A DNA stretch of 64,000 bases from Chondrus crispus (Eukaryota > Rhodophyta > Florideophyceae > Gigartinales > Gigartinaceae). Position numbers and translations under genes: made by a program. Location: positions 13,713 to 77,712 of the forward strand of contig NW_005179009.1 in NCBI RefSeq assembly GCF_000350225.1, in the 5' to 3' direction. The notes under the pieces were generated by a model. That model saw nothing but the letters and a program-made list of their open reading frames with translations, had not been told where the DNA came from and searched no databases. Positions 21,801-31,045 of the stretch are shown piece by piece. How positions within the stretch are numbered: position 1 is the first letter of the stretch; every line of letters starts with the position of its first letter.

Positions 21801-24800
21801 GTGAACGCCAATATGAAGTTAGATCTCTCATCAAGACGAGGCGACGGGAATGTGTCTCTGGAGAATCCGCGCATTGGACCGTTGAACTTTTCATCAGTTA
21901 CAGGAAATTTAGTTTGGCGTGATCAAGACCTATATCTTGACGGAGGAACAGTTAAGTACCGACGCTCTGTTTATGAAATTGAAGCTCGCTACGATACATC
22001 AGCGAAGGATGGAGGATTTGAATGGGAGGTGAACGTTAATATTCCGCGTGCCAGTATTCAGGATGTTGCAACTCTTGTTCAATCAGGGAATGATGTCGCC
22101 ACTGCAATGCAAAGTCCCACAGACAAGATTTCGCAGAGCCGACAAGAATACTCCGGTGGTCCGTTGTGGATACAAAAACTGTCTCGTTCTGGCTCACGGA
22201 AGCAAGGCACTGTATTATACGAGTGGGAAGTGCCAGAGACCCTGACTTTTTCAGATCAACTTGACTGGTTTCATCAGTATCTCGAGGAAAAGCAAAACAT
22301 TGCCCAGCTGTCGATAGCCAAAGCTTTTGACGCCGCGGCAATGAATCGGCCATCAACATTCGGAGATGTAGATGGCAATATTTCAGGGCGAGTCACTTTA
22401 AAGTACAATTCCAGCTCAAGCGAGGTTGGGTCCATGCCGTCAAGTGCAAGTGCCATTTTGCAAGCAATTTTGGATCAGCTTACGAGAACAAGCTTTTCTT
22501 TTCAACTCAATGGCACGAGCTGGAGGGTTGGGCCCTCTGTCTTAGAAGATGTGAAGCTCGTTGGAACATTTGAAGATGGGGTTTTAAATGTGGGACCATT
22601 AACGTTCAATGGCGGAGATGGGTTTGGTGCAGAAGCTCTAGGCCGCATCACAAACACTGGGTCAGTCAAAGTTTCAGCCAAGCTGCGCAAAGCACCAGCA
22701 GATCTTGTCAACCGATTCAGTCAAGCGCCGGTAAATGTAAAAGGAGAATGCAACGGGCGCATAGAGGTTGAAGGGAGCTTATCAAACCCCCGTGCCTTTG
22801 GACGAGTGGTCTGGACGTCTGCGACCCTAAACGAGAAACAAGTTCGAGGGGCGAAAACGGATTTTGCATGTATCAACGGACGATGTATACTGAACGCGGA
22901 TGCCAGAGTTGGAGGACGAAAGGTGAAGACGTCTGAGGAGGCAGAGGAAGAGGCTGTGGCAAAGACTTTGCAATGGGGTGAGGGTGCCCCTTCAGGGCTC
23001 ACAGATTTAGCATCCCAAGTATCGAGAAAAGACGAAAACACACTCCTGTCAAGAAAGACTAGTGGTGGAAAAGGACAGGGAGAGACCTTGCAAGTTCGAA
23101 TAAGCGCGCCAGTACGGTTTTACTTGCTGAAGTACCTCAAGAGGCGAGCGTCATCGTCGTTTTGGTCAAACGTTCAACCAGTACTTGGGGGGTCTCTACC
23201 GTCAGATGACAACTGGATTTTGATGGACGTCGACGTGAAGAAGTATGGCCTAGTATTACTAAACACTGCTTTCCCAGAACTGGGCTGGGAAAGCGGAGAT
23301 TCAGATATCAAGTTGCGTGTGTCAGGCACGTTGGCCGAACCGGTGGTTGAAGGCAAGATATCACTATGGGATGGTCGAATTTCCTCATCACTATTGTCAG
23401 AGCCGTTGCAAGGGGTTCGTGGGGAAATTGAGTTTCGCAAGACGGGTCTTGTATCAATGAGGTCTGTTTCCGGACGATGTGCCGGAAAATGGTTTAACGC
23501 GAGTGGAGATATATTTTTTTCTGAGTTGCATCGAGATAGACTATCTGAAGCCATAGCGGCAGATCACACAGCCCTGCAACTCTTAGAAGCAAAAAATTCT
23601 GGAAATAAGAAGCAACGCAGGCTACTTCAGAATAGACAAAGTGCTTCCAACGTTGCATTGTTACGGGGACGACGGGGGTTATCATTAGAATTTGGAGAGT
23701 TTCCCGTGAATTTCCAGAACATTGTCCTCAGCAAACTTTCAGGAAAAGTACAAATGGCCGCAACGCTGGCCAATCCAGTCGTTAGTGGCGGATTGACATT
23801 CTCAGATGGGTTCATTTCGTTGGGAAACGCAGCGGGGGTGCCTAGAGGTGCCTTAGGAGCTCGAACAAAGAATGCAATGGTGCGCAAGGTTCCGCCAACT
23901 GCCGATATGTCGTTGAAAGATGAAAATCACCTTCGAGGAAGGGAGAAGAGTGAAACAGACGAGAACATCAACTTAGAAGCAAGTACAGAACTAACAACAC
24001 AAGACAAATTGCTCCCGAATGGGGATGCTAGTATTTTATTAAGTGGTCTCCGTATTAACATAGGTCGGGGTATGAAGGTGATACAACCGTTGGTACTGAA
24101 CTTGGACACTACTGGAACTCTAGTCCTAGAAGGTTCACCGCAAGCCCCACAGATAGAAGGAGAAATTCGTTTACTGCGAGGACGAGTGAATTTATTAGCC
24201 ACGCGGATGTCGATTCGCAAAGATGCAAAGAATTACGTCAGATTTGTGAAGTCTGACGAGACAAGCCCTTCAACAGCTGAAGATAGCCCAGAGCCTCTCA
24301 TCAATGCCACCCTCGAAAGTGAGAGGTTGCTTGTACGAATTCCAGAATGCCGTTTATCGAAATGGGCAGAGCATTTAGAAGTGACGGACAGGAGTGGGGA
24401 TCAGATGAGTGGAGCGACGTGGGACGCGCTTGTACAATCAGAGTTGAAGGAGCTACGCAACCCCGAAGCAGCAGCGAGACTATTTGCGAAGTATGCGTTT
24501 CAAGCTGTGGAGGCGGGGGGGAAAGCCGGTAAATTTGAGTGGCGAGTGTTCCCAGCCCTCGTAAAGAAGAATGACGGCAAGTCCGGAAAGCTGAAGGATG
24601 AAATCGGAGCTGGCGCGGAAGTTGAAGTAGGAGGACTCGCTATCGGTGGGAAGCGGTCAGTGGATGGAACAGTGGGGGGGAAAGTGAGATTGAGATTACG
24701 GGACTGGTTGAGTTGGGAGGTGGAGCAGGAGGGTGCCGCAAACACGAGAACGATCAAGCTGGAGGTGGATTTGACGCCCAAGCGGTGGAACGAGAATATA

Positions 24801-25121
24801 GGTGGTGATCGGGAAGCTGATGCATCGAATACTAATGAAGGACAAAGTGACCGCCAGAAACGAAAGGATAAGAAGGGGACGACGCGACTGCAGGGTGATA
24901 CGGGTCCGGACAAAGAAGAAAGCAAAAAAGAGGGAGCCGGAGCTGAGAATACACACAAAGGTCCCTCTGAAACGAAGGTTGTGACGGAGGGAACATCTAC
25001 AGCAGAGAAAGAACGTGTGGAAGATACAAAGTTGGGGCTGAATGACGCAAGTGAAGGGGTGACTTCAAAGGATGAAAAGACAATTGACAGTGAAAATGCA
25101 TCTAAGGGCAGCGGAAAGTAG
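18843..25121 (+). CDS. TIC236: TIC236/TamB-type plastid envelope protein (DUF490)
   Basis: A 2,092-aa protein of the TamB/TIC236 family. In plants TIC236 is anchored in the inner envelope and spans to TOC75, linking TIC and TOC during protein import. Bacterial TamB works with TamA or moves lipids. The N-terminus is Ser/Arg-rich and acid-poor, like a transit peptide. One membrane helix lies at about 131-153 (VALLSIIGFLGFVYVRL). A very long run of beta-rich AsmA-like repeats follows, with many G-x-LxGxVx-type strands. The C-terminal DUF490/TamB region (about 1500-1960) ends near WEVEQEGAANTRTIKLEVDLTPKRW. About 110 highly charged residues rich in Glu, Lys, Thr and Gly follow, not part of the usual family end. 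The ATG is the first in frame. Naming as TIC236 rather than a second TamB-like protein is inference from the algal context. Confidence 0.9.
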   Translation: MLSRSTSRGSDHAFISTHTILVAQRKRPVLFSLRKSTFNISNCFRRASRRVSSHVTCSLQSSEDDGQGTECGIHLNKDSSRKYFATYESWRNPTWLRSRDFNDRQTSSQGPSNDSQPFLDMSQPYFSLKVSSSVALLSIIGFLGFVYVRLNTLVCDTLHTTVASAISRDLSIGRVVRYNPITGIKLRDVSVAPSAEYPTAPVISATDVDISLSGFVSFIFSRRPLLVNVRLDGAEIRVSQIVVDGPKHEPVGQWDPSFYLARKQDGIDEEVIQTLFKVLKYLQLGSLSVRNAQVFLQPADFLEYGHGSEVVEIREAKADVRFPRFMEAEGGYNSLIEMDGDFIANASGTPIEGGSVQVQCQMSGNALRDLKPEDPIVNLHVVGEKVRANRVASFLSLPFRADNGVCSADINMDFLYKSSSLVPLMRGEGQLHDVGLRFHPDPKTPTFQRINGKLRFEGKSLFLDGPVGELGTLPMTVVGDIHLEDGYNLMGYVRPVDMNNIIDTFDLDKFVPVEGLAIGEAQLSGSLEEPIISGWAESVGQDSIFDRLPLTHANVSFKWDAIAGMLNFSEIEATVKGGGSINGSGSIFFDMTKESPYGISQTEHSPRSPKYLYWNPRAPQDRITSLSPLPQDPLEIDEHAPFRPYDSMRFDFKATDVSGGDLVKAYGGEHGQMASEAIGLVSGEGILAGNVEDANCRVAWRSTTPPPVIHLNLKDSELPEEEKRKEVQSRELTQEEKKQHRLAHSIHQKSLSKPLEPAQQQTEDVLLGGGDFRGLVYVKLGDLPDARRVKVRTIVKNLDARRLAWADPELQKSMAHVPFLKVSMDTYFKGVMSQRPNMIPGQVSQSRTPRMELVGVDGALAVKNLTMNKVKFEKIMSGSFSFSVSDFSLSLREVLSKVTRREVENARNVGQQGGAKTTGYDELTLTASVKGTADFSFRQGNSEVIASVSQEEQNTHQAVLFVRNFAIEDVVGGDIMFSSGNTLSGVVNANMKLDLSSRRGDGNVSLENPRIGPLNFSSVTGNLVWRDQDLYLDGGTVKYRRSVYEIEARYDTSAKDGGFEWEVNVNIPRASIQDVATLVQSGNDVATAMQSPTDKISQSRQEYSGGPLWIQKLSRSGSRKQGTVLYEWEVPETLTFSDQLDWFHQYLEEKQNIAQLSIAKAFDAAAMNRPSTFGDVDGNISGRVTLKYNSSSSEVGSMPSSASAILQAILDQLTRTSFSFQLNGTSWRVGPSVLEDVKLVGTFEDGVLNVGPLTFNGGDGFGAEALGRITNTGSVKVSAKLRKAPADLVNRFSQAPVNVKGECNGRIEVEGSLSNPRAFGRVVWTSATLNEKQVRGAKTDFACINGRCILNADARVGGRKVKTSEEAEEEAVAKTLQWGEGAPSGLTDLASQVSRKDENTLLSRKTSGGKGQGETLQVRISAPVRFYLLKYLKRRASSSFWSNVQPVLGGSLPSDDNWILMDVDVKKYGLVLLNTAFPELGWESGDSDIKLRVSGTLAEPVVEGKISLWDGRISSSLLSEPLQGVRGEIEFRKTGLVSMRSVSGRCAGKWFNASGDIFFSELHRDRLSEAIAADHTALQLLEAKNSGNKKQRRLLQNRQSASNVALLRGRRGLSLEFGEFPVNFQNIVLSKLSGKVQMAATLANPVVSGGLTFSDGFISLGNAAGVPRGALGARTKNAMVRKVPPTADMSLKDENHLRGREKSETDENINLEASTELTTQDKLLPNGDASILLSGLRINIGRGMKVIQPLVLNLDTTGTLVLEGSPQAPQIEGEIRLLRGRVNLLATRMSIRKDAKNYVRFVKSDETSPSTAEDSPEPLINATLESERLLVRIPECRLSKWAEHLEVTDRSGDQMSGATWDALVQSELKELRNPEAAARLFAKYAFQAVEAGGKAGKFEWRVFPALVKKNDGKSGKLKDEIGAGAEVEVGGLAIGGKRSVDGTVGGKVRLRLRDWLSWEVEQEGAANTRTIKLEVDLTPKRWNENIGGDREADASNTNEGQSDRQKRKDKKGTTRLQGDTGPDKEESKKEGAGAENTHKGPSETKVVTEGTSTAEKERVEDTKLGLNDASEGVTSKDEKTIDSENASKGSGK

Positions 25122-26090
25122 GTTCGGGTCACCCCTTGCCCGAAGTTGTACAAATTATAAAAGAGCACGATAGAGTGATGTGGGAGAAAATTAAGACAAG
25201 CACAAACGCCTACCAAGTTTATCCTGTGCCTGCTTTGCAATTAAGAATTTTATAAACCAGCAATCGTTGCCGGACACTGAACAGTGTAGTACGTGCTGTC
25301 GAAGGTCAACGTTTACGAGGACGCAAAAGGTAAAAGTTGATCGGGTGAATTTTTGAATGTGAGGGCAGCATTTTGAGTTATAGACGAGGAGCATATGAAT
25401 GTTTTCGTGCGTGCATGTGTGTGTGCTTCAAAAGTTAGCTGCTATCCACGTTTGCGTACGGCCGTAGAGAAACAATACAACAACTGTAAGGCATTGTCAA
25501 AAACTATCGCTCCTACTGAATGGTTCATTTGTAGGATGAAGCAGGTAACTATTCCTTACCTGCAAAACGGTCTGCACGGTATGTCAGCGGCTTATACTTC
25601 CTGAAGACGTCTAAGATTCCGAAACTGGTATGCAGCAAGCTTATGAGGCAAGTAATTTAGCGCAGGAATGGCGCCTTGTGTATGCTTTTATTTTTCTAAC
25701 TTTCAGGCGGAGCCGATGCTATACCACAGGATGGGCTTTTTTATAGACTCACATTTGAGTGGGACATGATAGGACCGAGCCGTGATAAGGCACACGGGCG
25801 AGGGTAGCAGATGCAACGCTGGACTATATCGTGCAACTAAGGCGCTGGGAGAGACGAGACTTGGCGGTTCCAAATGAAGTGCCCATGCGATTCGCAATCT
25901 GACGAGCTACACAAGGGTAGATGCTCAAGTACAGACGTGGTGCAACATGTGCAAGCATGTGACGCTGGATACACGTATCAGCCCCACCGTTATTCTTAAC
26001 CAGAATCATATATTAATTGAAAATAGTACTTCCCGATGAGCCTTTGTGCTCAAACTTTGTCGACATACGCGTGGCCTCTATTGATGCAAT
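25122..26090. other. Intergenic; no gene seen
   Basis: About 970 bp after TIC236. It holds only short frames without domains. The part next to the stop presumably carries the TIC236 3' UTR. The DDE_1 transposon remnant begins to its right. Confidence 0.45.
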
Positions 26091-26224
26091 ATTGGAGGAG
26101 ACGCCCTCCCCAATCAAAGAACAGATGTAACGCCACCTCGTTCGAGGTGGGGCTTAATCCACCCCTGAGTTGCTGTTTTGAGACAATTCCTAACCAAAGC
26201 GCATGCACAACACACCATTTTTTA

Positions 26225-28507
26225 TTAATTTTGGGGTGGTATCCCCAGTGTCCCGAGTGCACGATAACGTGCAATCACCTTTCGATGTCCTCTTGAATCC
26301 AGCAAGACTCTCGCCCTCACACCGCGCAACGACATCCAAGTCACATGCGAAATGCATGCTTCTTCAGCACCGCCGCGAGCACGGGCTGGCTCTTCCACCT
26401 CAGTCTCCCGTTCCAAGCGTCGTCGCCAGGCTGCGGATTCACGAGCAGCCTTCTCCGCAGCTGCAGTTTCCTTAGCGATAGCTCTAGATTCTAAGTGATT
26501 CAACACATCCTGACACGTCAATAAGGAACCACCTTTCGTATTGAGCGGTCCATTCTCGGCGACAGGCCCATCGAAGCGAAATAGGTCACGAGTTTTGGTA
26601 AAGCTTTCTGTTAACTGCGGGAAAGATTGGAAAGCTGCCTCTCGAGATGGATGGTCACCGATATTAGATATGTCAGCCAACTTGATACCTTCTGGGACGG
26701 GGCGCTTGCGCCTCGGGCACCACAATCCACACGCAAGAAACCCACTAACAATATTACTGTAGGTTAAGGCTCGCTTATACGTTTCATGCACCAAATCGCA
26801 TAATGTATAAACATCGTTGCGAATACTTCCTGCAGAGGCAAGTACCCTGTCATTTACAGCATTTCGAAGATACGTCTTGAATGGGGAAAATATATAGTAG
26901 TCCAACACCTGGGTCCGATGGCTGGTATGAGCAGGTAAAGCTATGACGACTGTAGTACAACAACGCGAAGGCAACGGCGCCACCGCTGCCGCCCCGGGAT
27001 ACAGTACGATGGGCTGTAAGCGCGAGACGAACTGTAAGGAGTTATATTTACAGCACACGGCCGGTGCAGAGTACAGTAGTACCCCGCTGGTTACACGTGT
27101 AGGATCCGAACGGTAAGTAATTAGTAATTAGTAGTTAATGGCACAAATTAGCCAATTTAGCACAGTAGCTGGTATACAGTAAGTAACAGCTACTGTAGCG
27201 GGACAGGTGTCCTGGCGTCCCACTTAGGGGTTAAGACCGGGGGCACCTGCCCCGTTCCAGTAAACGGGGGCAGACTCGCCTCCCTTCCCTTTACGGCTTT
27301 TTGCTAACTCCGTCCGGTTTTACCTCTAAGTCTCAGGCTTCTAACCCGTGACCGGCCGTCCGGATCTGACACCACCGACCGGCTGCGCGTCACCGGCCAC
27401 GTGAGCCTTCCCTCTTTTCGAGTCCTTCCGTACGGTTCGCGCTCGCGTGGGTTACCCAGCGTCGCGCGCTCCCTTACCTCTAACCCCCCCTCGTTCCGAG
27501 TGGTCGGGACGAAGGTAGTTTTACCACAACGACTACATTATTGTTCTTCAAAAGCTGCAAGGCTTTGAAGGACTTGTGAGCCCCGTATCCGTCAAACGTC
27601 AAAACAATATTGCGGTGCCGTGACCGCAGCTCTGTCGTCGCTATCACAAACAACTTCGCAAACGCATTAAAAATCTCCGTGTCCATACCAGCGGGATCTC
27701 GATATGCCACAAGAGCATTCTCCGGCAAAATCATGCTGGTGTTTTTTGGGTCCCATCGGGATGTAGCCTCCACTTAGAACGCTTCCCGGTTAAGATCGCA
27801 ACTAGATCATACACTCTGCCGTCTGCTGATACAATGGGCATAACAGTGACATGGTCGGCATTCTTTGACCACTTCATCTCTCTTGCGTTTGACCTTCCCT
27901 TCTTCTCCCCTACAGCCTTTGCCCGGGCTCTGTTTGTAGTTCTCGTAGAAAACCCAGACTCATCCAGATTGAAAATCTGGGAGCCGTGCGTGATTCCGTA
28001 TCCCTGATAAACCTGACTCAGACAGGCAAAGTGCTCCGCCATGTTGTGTACGGACATGGCAAGTAATCTATCGTGCTCCAAGTTACACCTCCGTCTTAAG
28101 GAGAGCTGCTCATGGCGCTTAAAACCCCGGGAAGAAAGCCATCGCTGGGACGCAGTTACTTAAAGGGTATGGATGCCTGACGGTGTACAGAAAGATGTTG
28201 GCAAAAGTGCTGTATTAAATCCTTGAGAGATTCTCGTGAAAGAGGGGTGCCATTTTGAGCGAATTCGATGACTGAATTCACGATAATGCTTTCTTCTTGT
28301 TCTGTGAGGTAGTTAGGGTGTCCAGGTCCGATCAGCGAAGGGATGGGGTTGTGATAGTAAAGACGAAATAGTCGACCATGAAACGTCGAACAGCCGGGCG
28401 GCCCCGCGGAGGGAAAATTGCTTTGTGACGACAGCATGTTTTGCGTTTCTGAGTCTTGAGTCTTTCATCGCCTTTGGAAGGTGGCGGAATCCTTGGGGGT
28501 GCTTCAT
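26225..28507 (-). pseudogene. Decayed DDE_1 (pogo/jerky-like) transposase
   Basis: Plain DNA transposon of the pogo/jerky/CENP-B kind, reading leftward. The N-terminal part has a psq-type helix-turn-helix (FSLRGAARLFDVSWSTISSLL) and a second CENP-B-like segment (YLTEQEESIIVNSVIEFAQNG). The DDE_1 catalytic core shows NLDESGF (first Asp), ILTFDGYGAH (second Asp) and LPAHTSHRTQVLDYYIFSPFK (third Asp, about 35 residues after the second). The frame changes at least twice before the second Asp. A 578 bp solo LTR splits the gene between the second and third Asp. It is therefore dead as a transposase. The C-terminal part stays open to about 26225. Imperfect inverted similarity between about 26075-26120 and 28600-28645 (GACGCCCTCCCCAATCA versus TGTCCCGCCCAAATCA on the other strand) may be its terminal repeats. 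Confidence 0.82.
26951..27528. mobile_element. Solo LTR inside the DDE_1 transposon
   Basis: A 578 bp insertion starting TGTAGTAC and ending TTTACCACA, with the canonical TG...CA ends. It is flanked by a perfect 5 bp target duplication ACGAC (26946-26950 and 27529-27533). Removing it from view restores the spacing expected between conserved transposase motifs on either side. No internal coding part is present, so it is a solo LTR left by recombination. Its terminal bases resemble those of the solo LTR at 48755-49361. Orientation is not certain. Confidence 0.85.
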
Positions 28508-29333
28508 GATGGCTTCCAGTCGCTGGAGGTTACTTGGATGTCACATGAATGGATCCATGCGTCTAATGTGGTGGCAAGATTTTGTCCTGTGGTCCTCTGA
28601 TTTGGGCGGGACAGCTCCCGGTCAACATTGAGGCGGGAAATTCAAATATGGAGGCGAAAACGGTTTTCGCTCAAAGCTTTCGGAGATATAGGCCAAGCGA
28701 ATTTGCCGTATTTATCATAAGTTGAAGTTCACAATAATAATAATAATAAATCTGGCTAGAATAATATCACTGGTTAAGAATTACTGTGCCCGACGATATA
28801 CTCCGATGGACGATCCCCCAGATCCGTATGTGTCCACGACATTTGTCGCCAGTAGTGCGCGCGACTTCGGAGTGCCTTAAACACAGGAAAGTGTCCATTC
28901 CAGCAGAACTTGAAAAAATTCTGAAGACATTCGCTCCTGCCCTCCCCCTGGTGAATAGGGTTGCACCAAGCAGAAGCAAGTGTGAGCCCTGTACGGAGGA
29001 AGCCTTACCACAACAAAAGTCCATGAGCAAGTCTCATGCCTGCACACGAGTCCGCTCTCGCCAACAACCCTCGATATGATAACCCGCACAGCGCGAGTAA
29101 TGAGTCCATGATGCATGTGCTCCAGCCAGGATCCAATCGCCATCTCGCACTCCTCCCTCACCACCAATGCATAATTCCCAAGTGGCACCCGCTCGACCCG
29201 GTAGAGATTTACCTCACCCTCCATGCAGATGCTCATCCATCTCACCGGCACTAAGCATTGGCCTTCCCACCGGCCGCAAACATTGCGCCATCCCACATCC
29301 GTTTCCGCCGCGAGGATCTCCTGCATCTCCTCA
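28508..29333. other. Intergenic between transposon remnant and ATP sulfurylase
   Basis: About 830 bp. It contains a short AAT-type microsatellite near 28733-28750 and otherwise no defended gene. Long minus-strand frames that run into the sulfurylase gene are antisense shadows. The right part is the sulfurylase promoter. Confidence 0.45.
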
Positions 29334-29340
29334 TATAAAT
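29334..29340 (+). promoter_or_regulatory. Probable TATA box of the ATP sulfurylase gene
   Basis: TATAAAT lies 72 bp before the chosen ATG and is followed by a C/T-rich leader. The distance would leave a 5' UTR of roughly 40-50 bases. This is a positional argument only. Confidence 0.45.
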
Positions 29341-29411
29341 CCCTCCTTGCTTCGTCACCTGCCCTGCCCCATCGCTCTGCCGTCGTCGTCAGCATCAACA
29401 CCCACTCCATC

Positions 29412-30785
29412 ATGACTGTCCCCGCCTTCACTGCTCCAGCCCCGGGCCTGCTCTCGGCCACCGCCCGCCCCACCCTGAGTCTCTCGCCGTCCTCCAGCGC
29501 CTTCCGCGGCGCCCCCCTCGCCCGCGTTTCCCCCCGCCTGCCCGCCCACGTCGCTCCCCGCGCGCAAGTGCGCGCCACAGCCGTCTCGCAAGTCGCTGTC
29601 GATGACCTTGTCGAGCTGCTTGTTCCGGAGTCGCAGCGCCCCGCCAAGCACACTGAAGCCGAAGGCCTGCCCTCCGTCGCTGTATCCGACATCGATATGC
29701 AGTGGATCCACGTCTTGTCTGAGGGCTGGGCCTCTCCACTGCGCGGCTTCATGAGGGAGCAGGAGTATCTGCAGTGCCTGCATTTCAACAGTCTGCGCCA
29801 GCCGGATGGCTCCGTTGCCAATATGTCAGTCCCGATTGCGCTCGCCATCAACGATGAGCAGAAGAAGGAACTCGACGGGAAGAATGCCTTCGCCCTCAAG
29901 AGCCCGGAGGGAAAAGTTGTCGCTATTTTGAGAAACTTTGAGATCTACGAACACAACAAGGAGGAGAGGTGCGCTAGGACCTTCGGTCTCACGGATGAGA
30001 GGCATCCGTATGCCGAGATCATTTACAACAGCGGTGACTATCTTGTTGGTGGTGATCTCGAAGTTTTGGAGCCCATCAAGTACGGTGACGGGTTGGACGA
30101 GTTCCGTCTCTCGCCAAGACAGCTGCGTGAGGAGTACAAGAATCGCAACGCCGACGCAGTCTTCGTCTTCCAACTGCGCAACCCAATCCACAACGGGCAC
30201 GCTCTGCTCATGACTTCGTGCCGCGAGGAGCTTATCTCACGCGGCTTTAAGAACCCCATCCTCCTTGTGCATCAGATCGGTGGCAAGGTCAAGGGGGACG
30301 ATATCCCGCTCGAGGTCCGTATCGCTCAGAACAAGCGCGTTCTCGCCGAGGGAGTACTCGATCCCAAGTCTACCTTGCTCGGCATCTTCCCGAGCCCTAT
30401 GTTGTATGCCGGCCCCACAGAAGTGCAGTGGCACGCCAAGGCTCGCATGAACGCTGGTTGCCAGTACTATATTGTTGGACGTGACCCTGCAGGAATGAAG
30501 CATCCCAATGGCGAACGTGACATGTTTGATCCGTGGCACGGGAAGAGTGTCCTCAGCATGGCCCCTGGTCTGGAAAAACTCGAAATTTTGCCCTTCAGGG
30601 TTGCCGCGTATGACAAGACTACCAGCAAGATGTCCTTCTTCGACCCGTCCCGCCTTGACGACTTCGAGTTTATCTCGGGTACCAAGATGCGAAAGTTTGC
30701 AGCCGCAGGAGATACCCCTCCTGACGGCTTCATGGCTCCCACGGCCTGGAAGGTCCTTGTTGACTACTATGCCAGCAAGAAGTAA
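29412..30785 (+). CDS. ATP sulfurylase (sulfate adenylyltransferase), probably plastid
   Basis: A 457-aa enzyme that makes adenosine 5'-phosphosulfate from ATP and sulfate, the first step of sulfate assimilation. It also feeds PAPS for sulfated polysaccharides, which red algae such as carrageenophytes make in bulk. The first 50-55 residues (Ala/Ser/Pro/Arg-rich, no acids) look like a plastid transit peptide. The catalytic region has QLRNPIHNGH (about 254-263), the GRDPAG loop (about 356-361) and ISGTKMR near the end. It is of the monofunctional plant/algal type; no APS kinase is fused. The frame stays open to an ATG at 29223, but the ATG at 29412 lies downstream of a TATA box and begins the transit-like sequence, so it is preferred. 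Third positions are GC-rich compared with neighbours, suggesting strong expression. Confidence 0.96.
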   Translation: MTVPAFTAPAPGLLSATARPTLSLSPSSSAFRGAPLARVSPRLPAHVAPRAQVRATAVSQVAVDDLVELLVPESQRPAKHTEAEGLPSVAVSDIDMQWIHVLSEGWASPLRGFMREQEYLQCLHFNSLRQPDGSVANMSVPIALAINDEQKKELDGKNAFALKSPEGKVVAILRNFEIYEHNKEERCARTFGLTDERHPYAEIIYNSGDYLVGGDLEVLEPIKYGDGLDEFRLSPRQLREEYKNRNADAVFVFQLRNPIHNGHALLMTSCREELISRGFKNPILLVHQIGGKVKGDDIPLEVRIAQNKRVLAEGVLDPKSTLLGIFPSPMLYAGPTEVQWHAKARMNAGCQYYIVGRDPAGMKHPNGERDMFDPWHGKSVLSMAPGLEKLEILPFRVAAYDKTTSKMSFFDPSRLDDFEFISGTKMRKFAAAGDTPPDGFMAPTAWKVLVDYYASKK

Positions 30786-30966
30786 AAAACTCGAAGTGGT
30801 CAAGCCCCTGCACTAACCGTGTTGTTTTTCATCGAAATATACTCGCTTTGTCCACAGTACAGCTCTACTCTGTTATAGTTCTGTCTCCGTTTCAGTGCGC
30901 TTAGTTCTGACGAAAGCGAGCTCTTTCACATTAATTACTCTTCTTACCATTGCTGCCAGTTTTATT

Positions 30967-30982
30967 TGTGTGTGTGTGTGTG
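30967..30982. repeat. (TG)8 microsatellite
   Basis: Eight TG units in the 260 bp between the convergent stops of ATP sulfurylase and CASP, probably within the 3' UTR of one or both. Confidence 0.8.
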
Positions 30983-31045
30983 TTTGTGTACAGTCATTAA
31001 TTGTCATCGCATATGGAATTCCTGCTAGCTTTTCAGTTTGCTGCT

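Noticed and set aside
24500-25240. 246-codon minus-strand open frame
   Set aside because: It lies antisense within the TIC236/TamB C-terminus. Its Ser/Pro/Phe-rich composition mirrors the charged low-complexity tail on the other strand.
28877-29899. 340-codon minus-strand open frame
   Set aside because: It overlaps the promoter and transit-peptide region of ATP sulfurylase in antisense, is Arg/Gly/Ser-rich and has no domain. GC-rich third positions readily open such frames.
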